NCBI GenBank assembly: GCA_028704975.1
Contig: JAQWEK010000004.1
Location: forward strand, 1-42,510
DNA length: 42,510 nt
DNA from: Bacteroidales bacterium
GTDB taxonomy: Bacteria; Bacteroidota; Bacteroidia; Bacteroidales; UBA932
Direction: 5' to 3'
Part shown: piece after piece, positions 1-8,405 of the stretch
Numbering within the stretch: the stretch's first letter is position 1
How the letters are laid out: every line of letters begins with the position of its first letter
Notes under the pieces: model-generated
The model's input: the letters and a program-made list of their open reading frames with translations, nothing else
Told to the model about the DNA's origin: nothing
Database searches by the model: none
Program-made: the position numbers and the translations under genes

Positions 1-1941
1 GGAGCGGGACTTCAATGGAGACAGGGAAATGGTTTTGTTGTCGGTTATCCGACCTGTACTTCTACCGACGAATATTTGACGTTAGGTGCGAATCTTAAGG
101 CAAATATCTATAAGGGATTGACTATTACGGCGGAATATACAAGGGGCAAATTGAATTATGAGAATAAAACGGTGTACCAGCCGGTGTATGTTGCAAATTG
201 GTGGAGTTCGTATTCCCCTGTTGTTGCTCTTACTTCTACAAGCAGATTAGCAAATACATGGGTTAAAACTACATCAAATACATTCAATACTTATGTAGAT
301 TATAACTATAATTTGCTTGAAGATCACCATTTTGCCTTCAAAGCAGGTATGAATACAGAAGATTATAAATACGATATGAACTACTTGCGTTCAGACGGTG
401 TTCAGAATTATAATCTTCCTGTCATGGGGTTAACTGATAGTAAGAATGCAAAGGCATATGTTGATGAGTCCTTAAGAGATAGGGCTTCCGCCGGTTTTTT
501 TGCCCGTGTCAACTATGATTACAAAGGAATTTATCTGCTTGAACTGAATGGACGTTATGATGGTTCTTCTCTTTTCAAGGAGGGTGATAAATGGGCCTTC
601 TTCCCATCGATGTCCGTCGGTTATAGAATTTCTCAGGAAAAATTTTGGGACCCTATCAAAAAATACGTTTCCAACCTGAAGATTCGCGCCTCATACGGCT
701 CGATCGGTAACCAGAATATATCTTCATCTACCAATTTTTATCCATTTATGTCACTTATCAATCCGTATACTACAGGCTGGATCGTAAGCGACGGCACTTT
801 TGCCACAAGTACAGGTATGCCAACAATTATCGGCAAGAACATGACTTGGGAAAAGATCAGGACTCTTGATTTCGGTTTTGACGCCGGATTCCTTGATAAT
901 GAGTTGAATGTCGTATTTGATTGGTATCAGCGTAAAAATGTCGGTATGCTTGTTGATCGTAATGCGGTTGTTGATTATGGTGGTTTCCCAAATCTACCTC
1001 AAGAAAATAGCGGGGATTTAAAGACAACAGGATGGGAACTACAGATTGATTATAACCACTCGTTCAATAAGGATCTTTCTGTTTATGCAACTTTTACACT
1101 ATCAGACGCAACTTCCAAAATAACTAAATGGAATAGCAGTGTAGGCAAACTTCAGGATTATTATGAGGGAAAGCAGATCGGTGAAATATGGGGCTTTGAG
1201 ACTGACAGATATTGGACAAGTGCAGATGATGCTGCCACAATAAAAGCTTGGCAGGGGAACTTGCAGAAAAATGGTTTTGTTTATACATCGGGAGATATAA
1301 AGTACAAAGATTTAGATGGTGATAAAAATGTAAATACCGGAGAAGGCACCATATATAAGCATGGGGATTTGAAGAGGATAGGCAATACAACGCCTAGGTA
1401 TGAATATAGTTTACGTATTGGTGCGGCGTGGAAAGGCATTGATGCCGAGGTTTTGTTCCAGGGTGTTGGTAAGCGTGATATGTGTTCTTATTCTTCTTTG
1501 TTCCTGCCTTTGGCAGAGGGTTCTCAAATGAATGTTTTTACTAATCAATTGGATTACTGGACGGAAAACAATACAAATGCAAAGTTCCCGCGTCCCTATT
1601 TTGGCGGTCAGGTAGGTAGTTCTCAGAATGGCCTTCCTTATGGTGGTATTAATGATTATTATCCTCAGACCAAGTATCTTCAGAACTTGGCTTATTTACG
1701 TGTTAAGAATGTTACAATTGGTTATACCGTTCCTGCTAAGTTATCGGCAAAGGCATTTTTACAGAAAATACGTGTATATGTCAGCGCACAGAATTTATTT
1801 ACATTTGATCATATTGATGGTGTAATGGATCCTGAATTAACAGGAGGGTGGAATACTGCAAGTGGGATTGATAGTCATTTTGCAGGTAAGGCTATGCCGT
1901 TCAATCGTCAGTGGTCTTTCGGCGTTCAGGTTACATTTTAA
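1..1941 (+). CDS. SusC/RagA-family TonB-dependent outer membrane receptor, 5'-partial
   Basis: This is the C-terminal 646 residues of a SusC-like TonB-dependent transporter. The frame is open from base 1 with no stop, so the start lies before the window; a TTG at 76 is only an internal codon. Seen directly: long runs of alternating aromatic and polar residues typical of beta-barrel strands, and a final strand ending in WSFGVQVTF, with the terminal aromatic expected for outer-membrane insertion. The N-terminal carboxypeptidase-like domain, TonB box and plug are outside the window. The SusD partner follows after 23 bases, so the two almost certainly form one transcript and one outer-membrane uptake complex for an oligosaccharide or peptide. 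No glycosidase or protease partner is visible in the transcript, so the substrate cannot be inferred. Confidence 0.93.
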   Translation, partial: GAGLQWRQGNGFVVGYPTCTSTDEYLTLGANLKANIYKGLTITAEYTRGKLNYENKTVYQPVYVANWWSSYSPVVALTSTSRLANTWVKTTSNTFNTYVDYNYNLLEDHHFAFKAGMNTEDYKYDMNYLRSDGVQNYNLPVMGLTDSKNAKAYVDESLRDRASAGFFARVNYDYKGIYLLELNGRYDGSSLFKEGDKWAFFPSMSVGYRISQEKFWDPIKKYVSNLKIRASYGSIGNQNISSSTNFYPFMSLINPYTTGWIVSDGTFATSTGMPTIIGKNMTWEKIRTLDFGFDAGFLDNELNVVFDWYQRKNVGMLVDRNAVVDYGGFPNLPQENSGDLKTTGWELQIDYNHSFNKDLSVYATFTLSDATSKITKWNSSVGKLQDYYEGKQIGEIWGFETDRYWTSADDAATIKAWQGNLQKNGFVYTSGDIKYKDLDGDKNVNTGEGTIYKHGDLKRIGNTTPRYEYSLRIGAAWKGIDAEVLFQGVGKRDMCSYSSLFLPLAEGSQMNVFTNQLDYWTENNTNAKFPRPYFGGQVGSSQNGLPYGGINDYYPQTKYLQNLAYLRVKNVTIGYTVPAKLSAKAFLQKIRVYVSAQNLFTFDHIDGVMDPELTGGWNTASGIDSHFAGKAMPFNRQWSFGVQVTF

Positions 1942-1964
1942 TTAATCAAAAAACATAAGAATAT

Positions 1965-3755
1965 ATGAAAAATAATTTTTTTGCATTAGTTGCTATTGCC
2001 GGTCTTTCTTTCAGTTTGTCCGGTTGTAGTGATTATTTGGATAGAACTCCGCTTGATGCAAATTCAGATGCAACTAATTGGACATCGGAGGCTTCCATAC
2101 AAACTTTTGCATGGGGGCTGTATAGTGTCTTTGATGCTTACAGTTATGGTAATGGTTGGACAAGGGGGCAGTATCATGGAGAAGGTATTACAGATGATTA
2201 TAATTCCGATAGTTTTGCACCGTTTACACAGAATGTTCCTAGTTCTTCGTCTTCTTGGAGCACCCCTTATGATTATATCCGTAGGGCGAATGTAATGTTG
2301 AACCGCATTAACAGAGTACCTGGTCTTACGGGGGCAGCTAAAGCTCATTGGAGGGGAGTTGCGCGTTTCTTCCGCGGTATGGAGCACTTTGAGCTTGTTA
2401 AGACTTATGGTGATGTTGTTTGGGTTGATACGGAGATTGATATTGATGATGCAATTGCTCTTGGAAGATCTCGCGATGACCGTGTTACTGTTATGAAAAA
2501 TGTTTGTGCAGACCTTAAGGCAGCGGCTGATAGTTGCTACGCTCCCGGTGTGTCAGGCAAGAATACTGTTAATAGTATGGTTGCTAATGCTCTTCTTGCT
2601 CGTGTGGCTTTGTTTGAGGGTTCTTGGCAGAAATATCATGCCGGCAACACAGACAACGCAAAATATTTTTACGACATTGCTAAGACAGCTGCAGGAAAAA
2701 TCATTTCTAGCGGTTTATACTCTATTAACGGGGATTACGATGGCTTGTACACCTCTGATAATTTATCCGGTAGAACGGATGTGATTTTATACGATGTCTA
2801 TTCTGAGCAATCCTCCGGTGGAAGTGTTAATAAGGGAAATAGTGTTTATGGTTGGGATATTTCATCAAGTCCTTCTTGGGGCATAACAAAGAGCGCTATT
2901 GAATCGTTCGCGAATGCGAATGGTCTTCCGATATATATGGACACTTATAGCGACGCGACGGTTGAACAGGTGATTAGGAACCGTGATGCTCGTTTGTCCA
3001 TTTCTGTTGTTGATACTCTATTATGTCCTGTAGGAATACCGTTTACAGACGGAATAGTTTCTTCTACAGGCTATTGGGTGCGCAAATATGTCCCTTGGGA
3101 GAGAAAAGATGCAAAAGAGAAGGTAGCAACATGGAATGCTCCTTACAATGATACTGATGGTCCAATCTTTACTTATGCTGAGGTTCTTGAAAATTATGCT
3201 GAGGCTGCAGCAGAACTTGGTACGGTTGGTGGTACGGCCATTACGCAAGCTGATCTTGATAAATCGGTAAATATTCTGCGTGTTCAGCACGGTAAAATTC
3301 CTGGATTTACTTTGGTAGGAACTACAGCGGTTGCTGTCAACGGCACAACTATTACGGCTGATCCAAAGAATACGACTGGTGTGAGTGTTCTTCTTTGGGA
3401 ACTCAGAAGGGAGCGTAGAAGCGAGCTTATTTGCGACGGCTTCCGTTATAGAGATTTGATGAGGTGGAAAATGGGCAATTACCTGGATTTTTCCACTACT
3501 CCAGATTCTTACAAGGGAGCGACTTTAGCAGCAATAAAGACTTACTATGATGCTCATACCACACTTACAGGGGAGGCTAAAACAAATGATTGGAATCATG
3601 TCTTAAGCAGTAATTTCTGGTCTCCCGACGGGTATAAGGCATCCTATAATATTAATTCGGTATCCCGTGTTTGGGATGATAAGTATTATTTGGAACCTAT
3701 TCCTTCCGGGCAAATTACATTGGACCGCAATTTGACTCAGAACCCTGGTTGGTAG
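1965..3755 (+). CDS. RagB/SusD-family surface lipoprotein
   Basis: A 596-residue SusD-type nutrient-binding lipoprotein. The N-terminus is a lipoprotein signal with lipobox LSGC (Cys21), followed by the usual SDYLDRTPLD segment of SusD proteins. The C-terminus carries the family-typical ELRRERRSEL stretch, where the RagB/SusD domain packs, and ends with EPIPSGQ...LTQNPGW, closely matching the conserved SusD ending. Length is within the family's normal 500-650 range. It sits directly behind the SusC receptor and is followed by a strong terminator, so this SusC/D pair is the end of its transcript and has no downstream degradative enzyme. By family knowledge it caps the SusC barrel on the cell surface. 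The ligand is not predictable from sequence. Confidence 0.95.
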   Translation: MKNNFFALVAIAGLSFSLSGCSDYLDRTPLDANSDATNWTSEASIQTFAWGLYSVFDAYSYGNGWTRGQYHGEGITDDYNSDSFAPFTQNVPSSSSSWSTPYDYIRRANVMLNRINRVPGLTGAAKAHWRGVARFFRGMEHFELVKTYGDVVWVDTEIDIDDAIALGRSRDDRVTVMKNVCADLKAAADSCYAPGVSGKNTVNSMVANALLARVALFEGSWQKYHAGNTDNAKYFYDIAKTAAGKIISSGLYSINGDYDGLYTSDNLSGRTDVILYDVYSEQSSGGSVNKGNSVYGWDISSSPSWGITKSAIESFANANGLPIYMDTYSDATVEQVIRNRDARLSISVVDTLLCPVGIPFTDGIVSSTGYWVRKYVPWERKDAKEKVATWNAPYNDTDGPIFTYAEVLENYAEAAAELGTVGGTAITQADLDKSVNILRVQHGKIPGFTLVGTTAVAVNGTTITADPKNTTGVSVLLWELRRERRSELICDGFRYRDLMRWKMGNYLDFSTTPDSYKGATLAAIKTYYDAHTTLTGEAKTNDWNHVLSSNFWSPDGYKASYNINSVSRVWDDKYYLEPIPSGQITLDRNLTQNPGW

Positions 3756-3792
3756 TAGAGATTTTTCAACTGTTTAAGTTGAAGTAGATTAT

Positions 3793-3826
3793 AAAAAGGG
3801 GCAGCAATAGCTGTCCTTTTTTTTTT
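3793..3826 (+). terminator. Rho-independent terminator of the susCD transcript
   Basis: A stem of about 12 base pairs (AAAAAGGGGCAGC pairing with GCTGTCCTTTTT, two G-U wobbles) with loop AATA runs straight into ten or more T residues, 38 bases after the SusD stop. A weaker stem (TTCAAC/GTTGAA) lies just before it at about 3765-3783. Confidence 0.88.
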
Positions 3827-3833
3827 ATATTTG
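3826..3833 (+). promoter_or_regulatory. Candidate -7 element TATATTTG for pepP
   Basis: Matches the Bacteroidetes primary sigma -7 consensus TAnnTTTG and begins at the tail of the preceding terminator, a sensible place for a new promoter. It would give a leader of roughly 55 bases before the aminopeptidase start at 3896. Confidence 0.5.
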
Positions 3834-3841
3834 CGCTTATC

Positions 3842-3859
3842 CGACGGAGACATCTGTCG
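3842..3859 (+). other. Hairpin in the leader of the aminopeptidase gene
   Basis: CGACGGA and TCTGTCG form a 7-bp stem (one G-U pair) with loop GACA. It lies between the candidate -7 element and the pepP start, so it would be close to the 5' end of the mRNA. There is no T-run after it, so it is not a terminator. A stabilising 5' hairpin is one guess; no known riboswitch is recognised. Confidence 0.35.
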
Positions 3860-3895
3860 AGACCTAAAAATTAAAAATTAATAAATTACAATACT

Positions 3896-5296
3896 ATGTT
3901 TACAAAGGCAGTTTACGCAGCAAGACGTCAAAGACTTGCAAAGGATGTTGCAAAGGGAATTATTTTGATTCTTGGCAACAGTGAGGCTCCGGCAAATTAT
4001 CCGGATAATTGTTACACCTTTAGGCAGGACAGCAACTTCTTGTATTTCTTTGGGTTGAATGACCCGGATTTGGCTGCGGTAATTGATGCGGAGACAGGAG
4101 AGGAGATTCTTTTCGGAGATGATGTTTCTATAGATGATATCATATGGATGGGGCCGCAGCCTTCAATTGCAGATAAGGCCGCAAGCATAGGTGTCAAGAA
4201 ATCAAAAAAATATGCAGATTTGCATAAATATTTGGTTTCTGCAAAGAGTGCAAAAAAAGAGATACACTTTACACCCCCTTACCGGTATCATAATATGATT
4301 TTGCTTAATTCTCTTCTTGGACTCCCGATAGATTCTCTTAAGAAAAAGGCTTCTGTGACTCTTATTAAAGCTATTGTGGCTCAGAGAATTGTAAAGGACA
4401 AGTATGAGATAGAGGAAATTGACAAGGCGTGCAATATCGGTTATGCCATGCACTATACGGCAATGAAGCTTGCAAAACTTGGAATGGTCGAACAAGAACT
4501 TGCTGGACTTATGGATGGCATCGCAAGGCAGCACGGTTCTATGGTTTCTTTTGCAACGATACTCTCACAGAACGGGGAGACGCTGCACAATCACACTCAC
4601 AACCAAATACTTACAAAGGACAGGCTGATAGTTATTGATGCTGGTGCGGAGAATAATATGAACTACTGTTCAGATAATACCCGTACAATTCCAAGCAGTG
4701 GAAAATTTACTCAGCAGCAAAAAGAGATTTACAACATAGTTTCGGACGCAAATAATTTAGCTCTTAAAATGGCAAGACCGGGCATCACTTATTTGGAAGT
4801 TCATGTTGCGGTTTACAGATTATTTGCAGAGAGGCTTAAAGAACTTGGACTTATGAAAGGAAATGTAGATGAGGCTGTTGCAAACGGAGCCCCTGCATTG
4901 TTCATGCCTCACGGCCTTGGCCACAACATGGGTCTGGATGTTCATGATATGGAGGATCTGGGAGAAGATTATGTTGGCTATGGCAGCGCCGCAAAACGCA
5001 GCAAACAGTTTGGTCTTGCATCATTAAGAATGGCACGCAAACTTGTTCCGGGAAATGTAATCACAGATGAACCCGGTATTTACTTTATTCCGGCCCTTAT
5101 AGAGAAGTGGAAGAAAGAGAAAACAAATGCTCAGTTCATAAATTTCTCAAAGCTTAAAGATTATTATAACTTTGGAGGAATTCGCCTAGAGGATGATGTT
5201 CTCATTACTACCGACGGCTGCAGACTCTTGGGTGCCAAGAGGTTGCCTATTACCGTAAAGGATGTTGAGAGAGAGATGAAGGATAACAATAAATAG
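3896..5296 (+). CDS. pepP: Xaa-Pro aminopeptidase (M24B, PepP-like)
   Basis: A 466-residue metallopeptidase that removes an N-terminal residue preceding proline. An aminopeptidase-P N-terminal domain covers about residues 1-170 and the pita-bread catalytic domain the rest. The metal ligands can be followed in order: Asp in VIDAGAE, Asp in SDNTRTI, His in HGLGHNMGLDVHD, Glu in DEPGIYF, and Glu in GIRLEDDV. Length matches PepP, and there is no signal peptide, so it should be cytoplasmic. The ATG at 3896 is preceded by an A-rich stretch with no Shine-Dalgarno, normal for Bacteroidetes. It stands alone after the susCD terminator; the histidine kinase gene follows 43 bases later without a visible promoter and may be co-transcribed. 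Confidence 0.95.
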   Translation: MFTKAVYAARRQRLAKDVAKGIILILGNSEAPANYPDNCYTFRQDSNFLYFFGLNDPDLAAVIDAETGEEILFGDDVSIDDIIWMGPQPSIADKAASIGVKKSKKYADLHKYLVSAKSAKKEIHFTPPYRYHNMILLNSLLGLPIDSLKKKASVTLIKAIVAQRIVKDKYEIEEIDKACNIGYAMHYTAMKLAKLGMVEQELAGLMDGIARQHGSMVSFATILSQNGETLHNHTHNQILTKDRLIVIDAGAENNMNYCSDNTRTIPSSGKFTQQQKEIYNIVSDANNLALKMARPGITYLEVHVAVYRLFAERLKELGLMKGNVDEAVANGAPALFMPHGLGHNMGLDVHDMEDLGEDYVGYGSAAKRSKQFGLASLRMARKLVPGNVITDEPGIYFIPALIEKWKKEKTNAQFINFSKLKDYYNFGGIRLEDDVLITTDGCRLLGAKRLPITVKDVEREMKDNNK

Positions 5297-5339
5297 GGGA
5301 TAAAAGAAAAATATTTATCTTTAACACCGGTTTAACGTT

Positions 5340-7763
5340 TTGAAAAATTCTTCAGAAAACAATTGTTATCCTGACTCATGCGTATCGCAAAAATTTTTTT
5401 CCTGGATTTTTACGGTATTGCTGTTTTTATCTCCCAATGTTTACGGGCAAAAGGTAACTGCTGTAAAATCAGCAGGATACGCTGAAACAGAGCATCACGG
5501 AATAGATGCATATTCCAGAGATGAACATGCGTTTGGGAATAATTACATGAACACCGGTAAACCCGTGCTTGTTATATCTTCTTACAATCCGGAGACAAGT
5601 TCTGTTACAAACGCATTATTGAGCTGCAAGCAAACTTGTGATTCTTTGCGTATTCATAATACTCTTGTAATTGAGAGCATGAATTGCAAAAATTTTGGAG
5701 AGGTCTTTGCCTATCAGAGAAGATTTAGCAGAATTCTAGACAAGTATACGGATGTCAACGGTAATCTGACTGTTGCAGCAGTTGTTCTATTGGGCCAGGA
5801 GGTGTGGGCGACCTATCTCTCTCAGCCGTCAGACAGAATAATAGGTGTTCCCGTTGTTTGTGCAATGATGAGTTACAACAGCATAAAACTTCCAAAAGAG
5901 GGAACAGATCTTTCCACATGGATGCCGGAGCCAGTTTATCTTACGGACATAAAAAACCGGAAATGCGTAATGTTGGGAACTGTGTATAACTATGATATTG
6001 AGAAGAATATAACTATTATAAGGAATCTTTATCCAGGGGTTAAAAATTTTGCTCTTCTTACAGATAATACTTTCGGAGGAGTTGTAATGCAGGCTCATGT
6101 GCGTAAGGTTTTTGAAAAGCACAAAGATCTACAACTGATTTTACTTGACGGAAGGACAAAAGACAGTAAAGAGATAGAATCTGCAATAGCCTCTCTGTCA
6201 CCTGCAAACAGCGTTCTATTGTTGGGAACATGGCGTGTGGATAAGAATGAATCTTACTATTTGCCTACCGATGTCTATTCTCTGTCTTCTGCAAATAAAA
6301 AACTTCCTGTATTTTCATTGTCTTCTATTGGCATGGGTCAATGGGCAATAGGCGGTTACTTTCCAAAGTATAGGAATCAGGGAAGGGACATAGCGCAGGG
6401 TCTTGTAAAAGTTTTAAACGGTGAATATTCTGAACCGGGCATATATTTTGATCAGATCCCCAATGGCGTACAATATGATGCTCAGGCCTTTGGGGAATTT
6501 AATATCGATAAGAGGCTTGCAGAGAAAAAATCGAAGTTTATAAATGACGTTAATTATTTACCGGAACGTTACCGCAAATGGGTTGATTTAATTGCCGTTG
6601 CTCTTACTGTTTTTATTATTGCATTCATTTTTATTTTAACACTGCTTTATAAAACGGAGCGTCTTAATACTTCCCTTAAAGTTTCACACAGAGATAACAA
6701 GCTGATTCTGGACAACATAGGCGAGGGTCTGATATTTATAGATGCGGATCACAATATTCTTTGGGAAAACTGCAGCACTATGAAGGGTATGGAGGATTTC
6801 TCAGATTGGAAGATAGGAACAAATTGCTTTAACTCTAAAATAAGAGATATTAATTGTGAAACGAATTGTCCAATTTTGACCCACTCCTTTGACGGTTCGC
6901 ATACATCCAGAGAGATAATCCACAAGGAGGCCCGCACTTATCAGATGTATTATAATTCTATTTATAATCCCGACAGTAAAGAATATATCGGTACCGTTAT
7001 CAGAGTAGAGGATGTTACTGATAGAGAGACTCAAACGGCTGAACTGAGATTGGCAAAGGCAGCGGCTGAGTCTGCAGACAAGATGAAGAGCCAGTTTATT
7101 GCAAATGTCAGCCATGAGATTAGAACCCCCTTGAATGCAATTAACGGATTTGCGGAACTATTGATGGATGAGGATGTTACGTCGGAAGACAAAAAAATGT
7201 ACAAAGGCATCATGCAGTCCAATACCAAGCAACTTTTGAATTTGGTTAATGATATATTGAGTTTGTCTAAGATTGAGGCGGGGACTCTTGAATTCACTAA
7301 TGAGTATATAGATTTGAATGAGCTTGTGAATTCTTCCTATAGCGAATTTGCACTTGATGCAAAAGCAAAGACCGGAAGATTTGCAGATAAAAATATAGAA
7401 ATGCAGCTTGACATTCCTGCTGAGACTTGCAAGATAATCTCAGACCCTGCAAGGCTGAGGGAAATCTTTACAAATCTCATGGTTAATGCCGTTAAGTTTA
7501 CAAAAGAAGGGCATATCAAAGTGGGATTCCGTGAGAGGGAGAAAGATGTCTGTTGTTTTGTTGAGGATACCGGAAGGGGAATCCCCGATGACCAAAAGCA
7601 AAAGATATTTGACAGATTTGTAAAACTGGACAACTACGTAGAAGGCACCGGATTAGGTCTTTCTATCTGCATGCAGATTATCAAACATTATAATGGTCAG
7701 ATGGGGGTAAATTCAGAGGTTGGCAAGGGCTCCAATTTCTGGTTCATTTTGCCAAAACAATAA
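5340..7763 (+). CDS. Membrane sensor histidine kinase with periplasmic ABC-type binding domain and PAS domain
   Basis: An 807-residue kinase without a receiver domain. In order: a signal or first membrane segment (about 18-37), a periplasmic region (about 70-400) resembling ABC-type substrate-binding domains, a transmembrane helix (about 416-437), a PAS domain (about 455-560), HisKA with the H-box SHEIRTPLN (His592), and HATPase_c with N-box NLMVNAVKF, G1 DTGRGIP and G2 GTGLGLS. The start is TTG at 5340: an in-frame stop lies just upstream at 5322, and the first in-frame ATG (codon 70) would remove the signal sequence. The PAS domain has Cys in GTNCF, INCE and TNCP. No response regulator lies nearby, so the partner is unknown. 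The ligand is also unknown. Confidence 0.9.
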   Translation: MKNSSENNCYPDSCVSQKFFSWIFTVLLFLSPNVYGQKVTAVKSAGYAETEHHGIDAYSRDEHAFGNNYMNTGKPVLVISSYNPETSSVTNALLSCKQTCDSLRIHNTLVIESMNCKNFGEVFAYQRRFSRILDKYTDVNGNLTVAAVVLLGQEVWATYLSQPSDRIIGVPVVCAMMSYNSIKLPKEGTDLSTWMPEPVYLTDIKNRKCVMLGTVYNYDIEKNITIIRNLYPGVKNFALLTDNTFGGVVMQAHVRKVFEKHKDLQLILLDGRTKDSKEIESAIASLSPANSVLLLGTWRVDKNESYYLPTDVYSLSSANKKLPVFSLSSIGMGQWAIGGYFPKYRNQGRDIAQGLVKVLNGEYSEPGIYFDQIPNGVQYDAQAFGEFNIDKRLAEKKSKFINDVNYLPERYRKWVDLIAVALTVFIIAFIFILTLLYKTERLNTSLKVSHRDNKLILDNIGEGLIFIDADHNILWENCSTMKGMEDFSDWKIGTNCFNSKIRDINCETNCPILTHSFDGSHTSREIIHKEARTYQMYYNSIYNPDSKEYIGTVIRVEDVTDRETQTAELRLAKAAAESADKMKSQFIANVSHEIRTPLNAINGFAELLMDEDVTSEDKKMYKGIMQSNTKQLLNLVNDILSLSKIEAGTLEFTNEYIDLNELVNSSYSEFALDAKAKTGRFADKNIEMQLDIPAETCKIISDPARLREIFTNLMVNAVKFTKEGHIKVGFREREKDVCCFVEDTGRGIPDDQKQKIFDRFVKLDNYVEGTGLGLSICMQIIKHYNGQMGVNSEVGKGSNFWFILPKQ

Positions 7764-7770
7764 TTTGTTG

Positions 7771-7854
7771 TACCCAGGGCCGGGGTCGAACCGGCACAGA
7801 TTTAACTCCACTGGTGTTTGAGACCAGCGCGTCTACCAATTCCGCCACCTGGGC
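7771..7854 (-). tRNA. tRNA-Leu (anticodon CAA)
   Basis: Read on the minus strand, the 84-nt RNA folds as a class II tRNA: acceptor GCCCAGG with CCTGGGT and discriminator A, anticodon stem CTGGT/ACCAG around loop CTCAAAC (anticodon CAA), a long variable arm, and T-arm GCCGG-TTCGACC-CCGGC. CCA is not encoded. It is a natural substrate of the neighbouring MiaB only if its A37 is prenylated. UNN-codon-reading tRNAs such as this one are the known MiaB/MiaA targets. Confidence 0.97.
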
Positions 7855-7894
7855 ATTTTACCGTGCAAAGCACGTGATTGTCTCAAACAGGCTG

Positions 7895-7902
7895 CAAAGG
7901 TA
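7895..7902 (-). promoter_or_regulatory. Candidate -7 element TACCTTTG for tRNA-Leu
   Basis: TAnnTTTG on the minus strand, about 40 bases upstream of the mature tRNA 5' end. The same octamer precedes tRNA-Glu and rpsP in this window. Confidence 0.5.
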
Positions 7903-7904
7903 AT

Positions 7905-7929
7905 AAAAAAAGGGAGATTGAAAAATCCC
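7905..7929 (-). terminator. Possible weak terminator after the osmC-like gene
   Basis: On the minus strand GGGA...TCCC forms a short stem, extendable by TT/AA across a bulge, followed by seven T residues. It lies just upstream of the tRNA promoter, separating the miaB-osmC transcript from the tRNA. The stem is short, so this is tentative. Confidence 0.35.
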
Positions 7930-7964
7930 ACTTTTTATAAATCTTTTTTACTGCTAACTATTTA

Positions 7965-8372
7965 TTAATAGTTAAAAACGATTGTCTTTTTAATCTCCGG
8001 ATTAATGCTGTTTGCAACAGGGCAAGTTCTTGCAGCAGATTCAATTAGACGCTTCTGCTGGTCTGTGTAATTATTGCCTTTTGGGAACGTAATATTTAGT
8101 TTAAGCTCAACAATGCGTCTTGGTGCCGTCCCCATAATTTTCTCAGTCTCAATGGTTGTTCCGTCTATGTTAAACCCGTAACTCTGGGCGGAAACACCCA
8201 TGATGGTTAGCATGCAGCAGCCTAATGCACTGGCCAGCAAATCGGTAGGGGAAAAACTTTTCCCATTGCCATGGTTATCCAGGGGAGCGTCCGTGAAAAT
8301 TTTTGCTCCCGATAGTTCATGAGTAACCTCACTTCTGAGGTTTCCCTTATAGATAGTTTTCATTTTAGTCAT
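7965..8372 (-). CDS. OsmC/Ohr-family protein
   Basis: A 135-residue member of the OsmC/Ohr superfamily, small cytoplasmic proteins that often reduce organic hydroperoxides through two cysteines. The family signatures are visible: SPTDLLASALGCCML (Cys52/Cys53) and the second cysteine in ARTCPVAN (Cys117). Length is typical. It most resembles the YhfA-type branch; true peroxidase activity cannot be claimed from sequence. The start could be the ATG at 8372 or the ATG three codons later. It follows miaB on the same strand after 33 bases, so the two are probably co-transcribed. Confidence 0.87.
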   Translation of the reverse strand: MTKMKTIYKGNLRSEVTHELSGAKIFTDAPLDNHGNGKSFSPTDLLASALGCCMLTIMGVSAQSYGFNIDGTTIETEKIMGTAPRRIVELKLNITFPKGNNYTDQQKRLIESAARTCPVANSINPEIKKTIVFNY

Positions 8373-8405
8373 ACTTAATACTCCTTAAGTAATTATCAGT
8401 AATAT

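Noticed and set aside
1..3755. A full polysaccharide utilisation locus
   Set aside because: Only the receptor and SusD are present; no sugar-degrading enzyme, hybrid two-component regulator or anti-sigma gene follows, and a terminator closes the transcript. The upstream side is outside the window.
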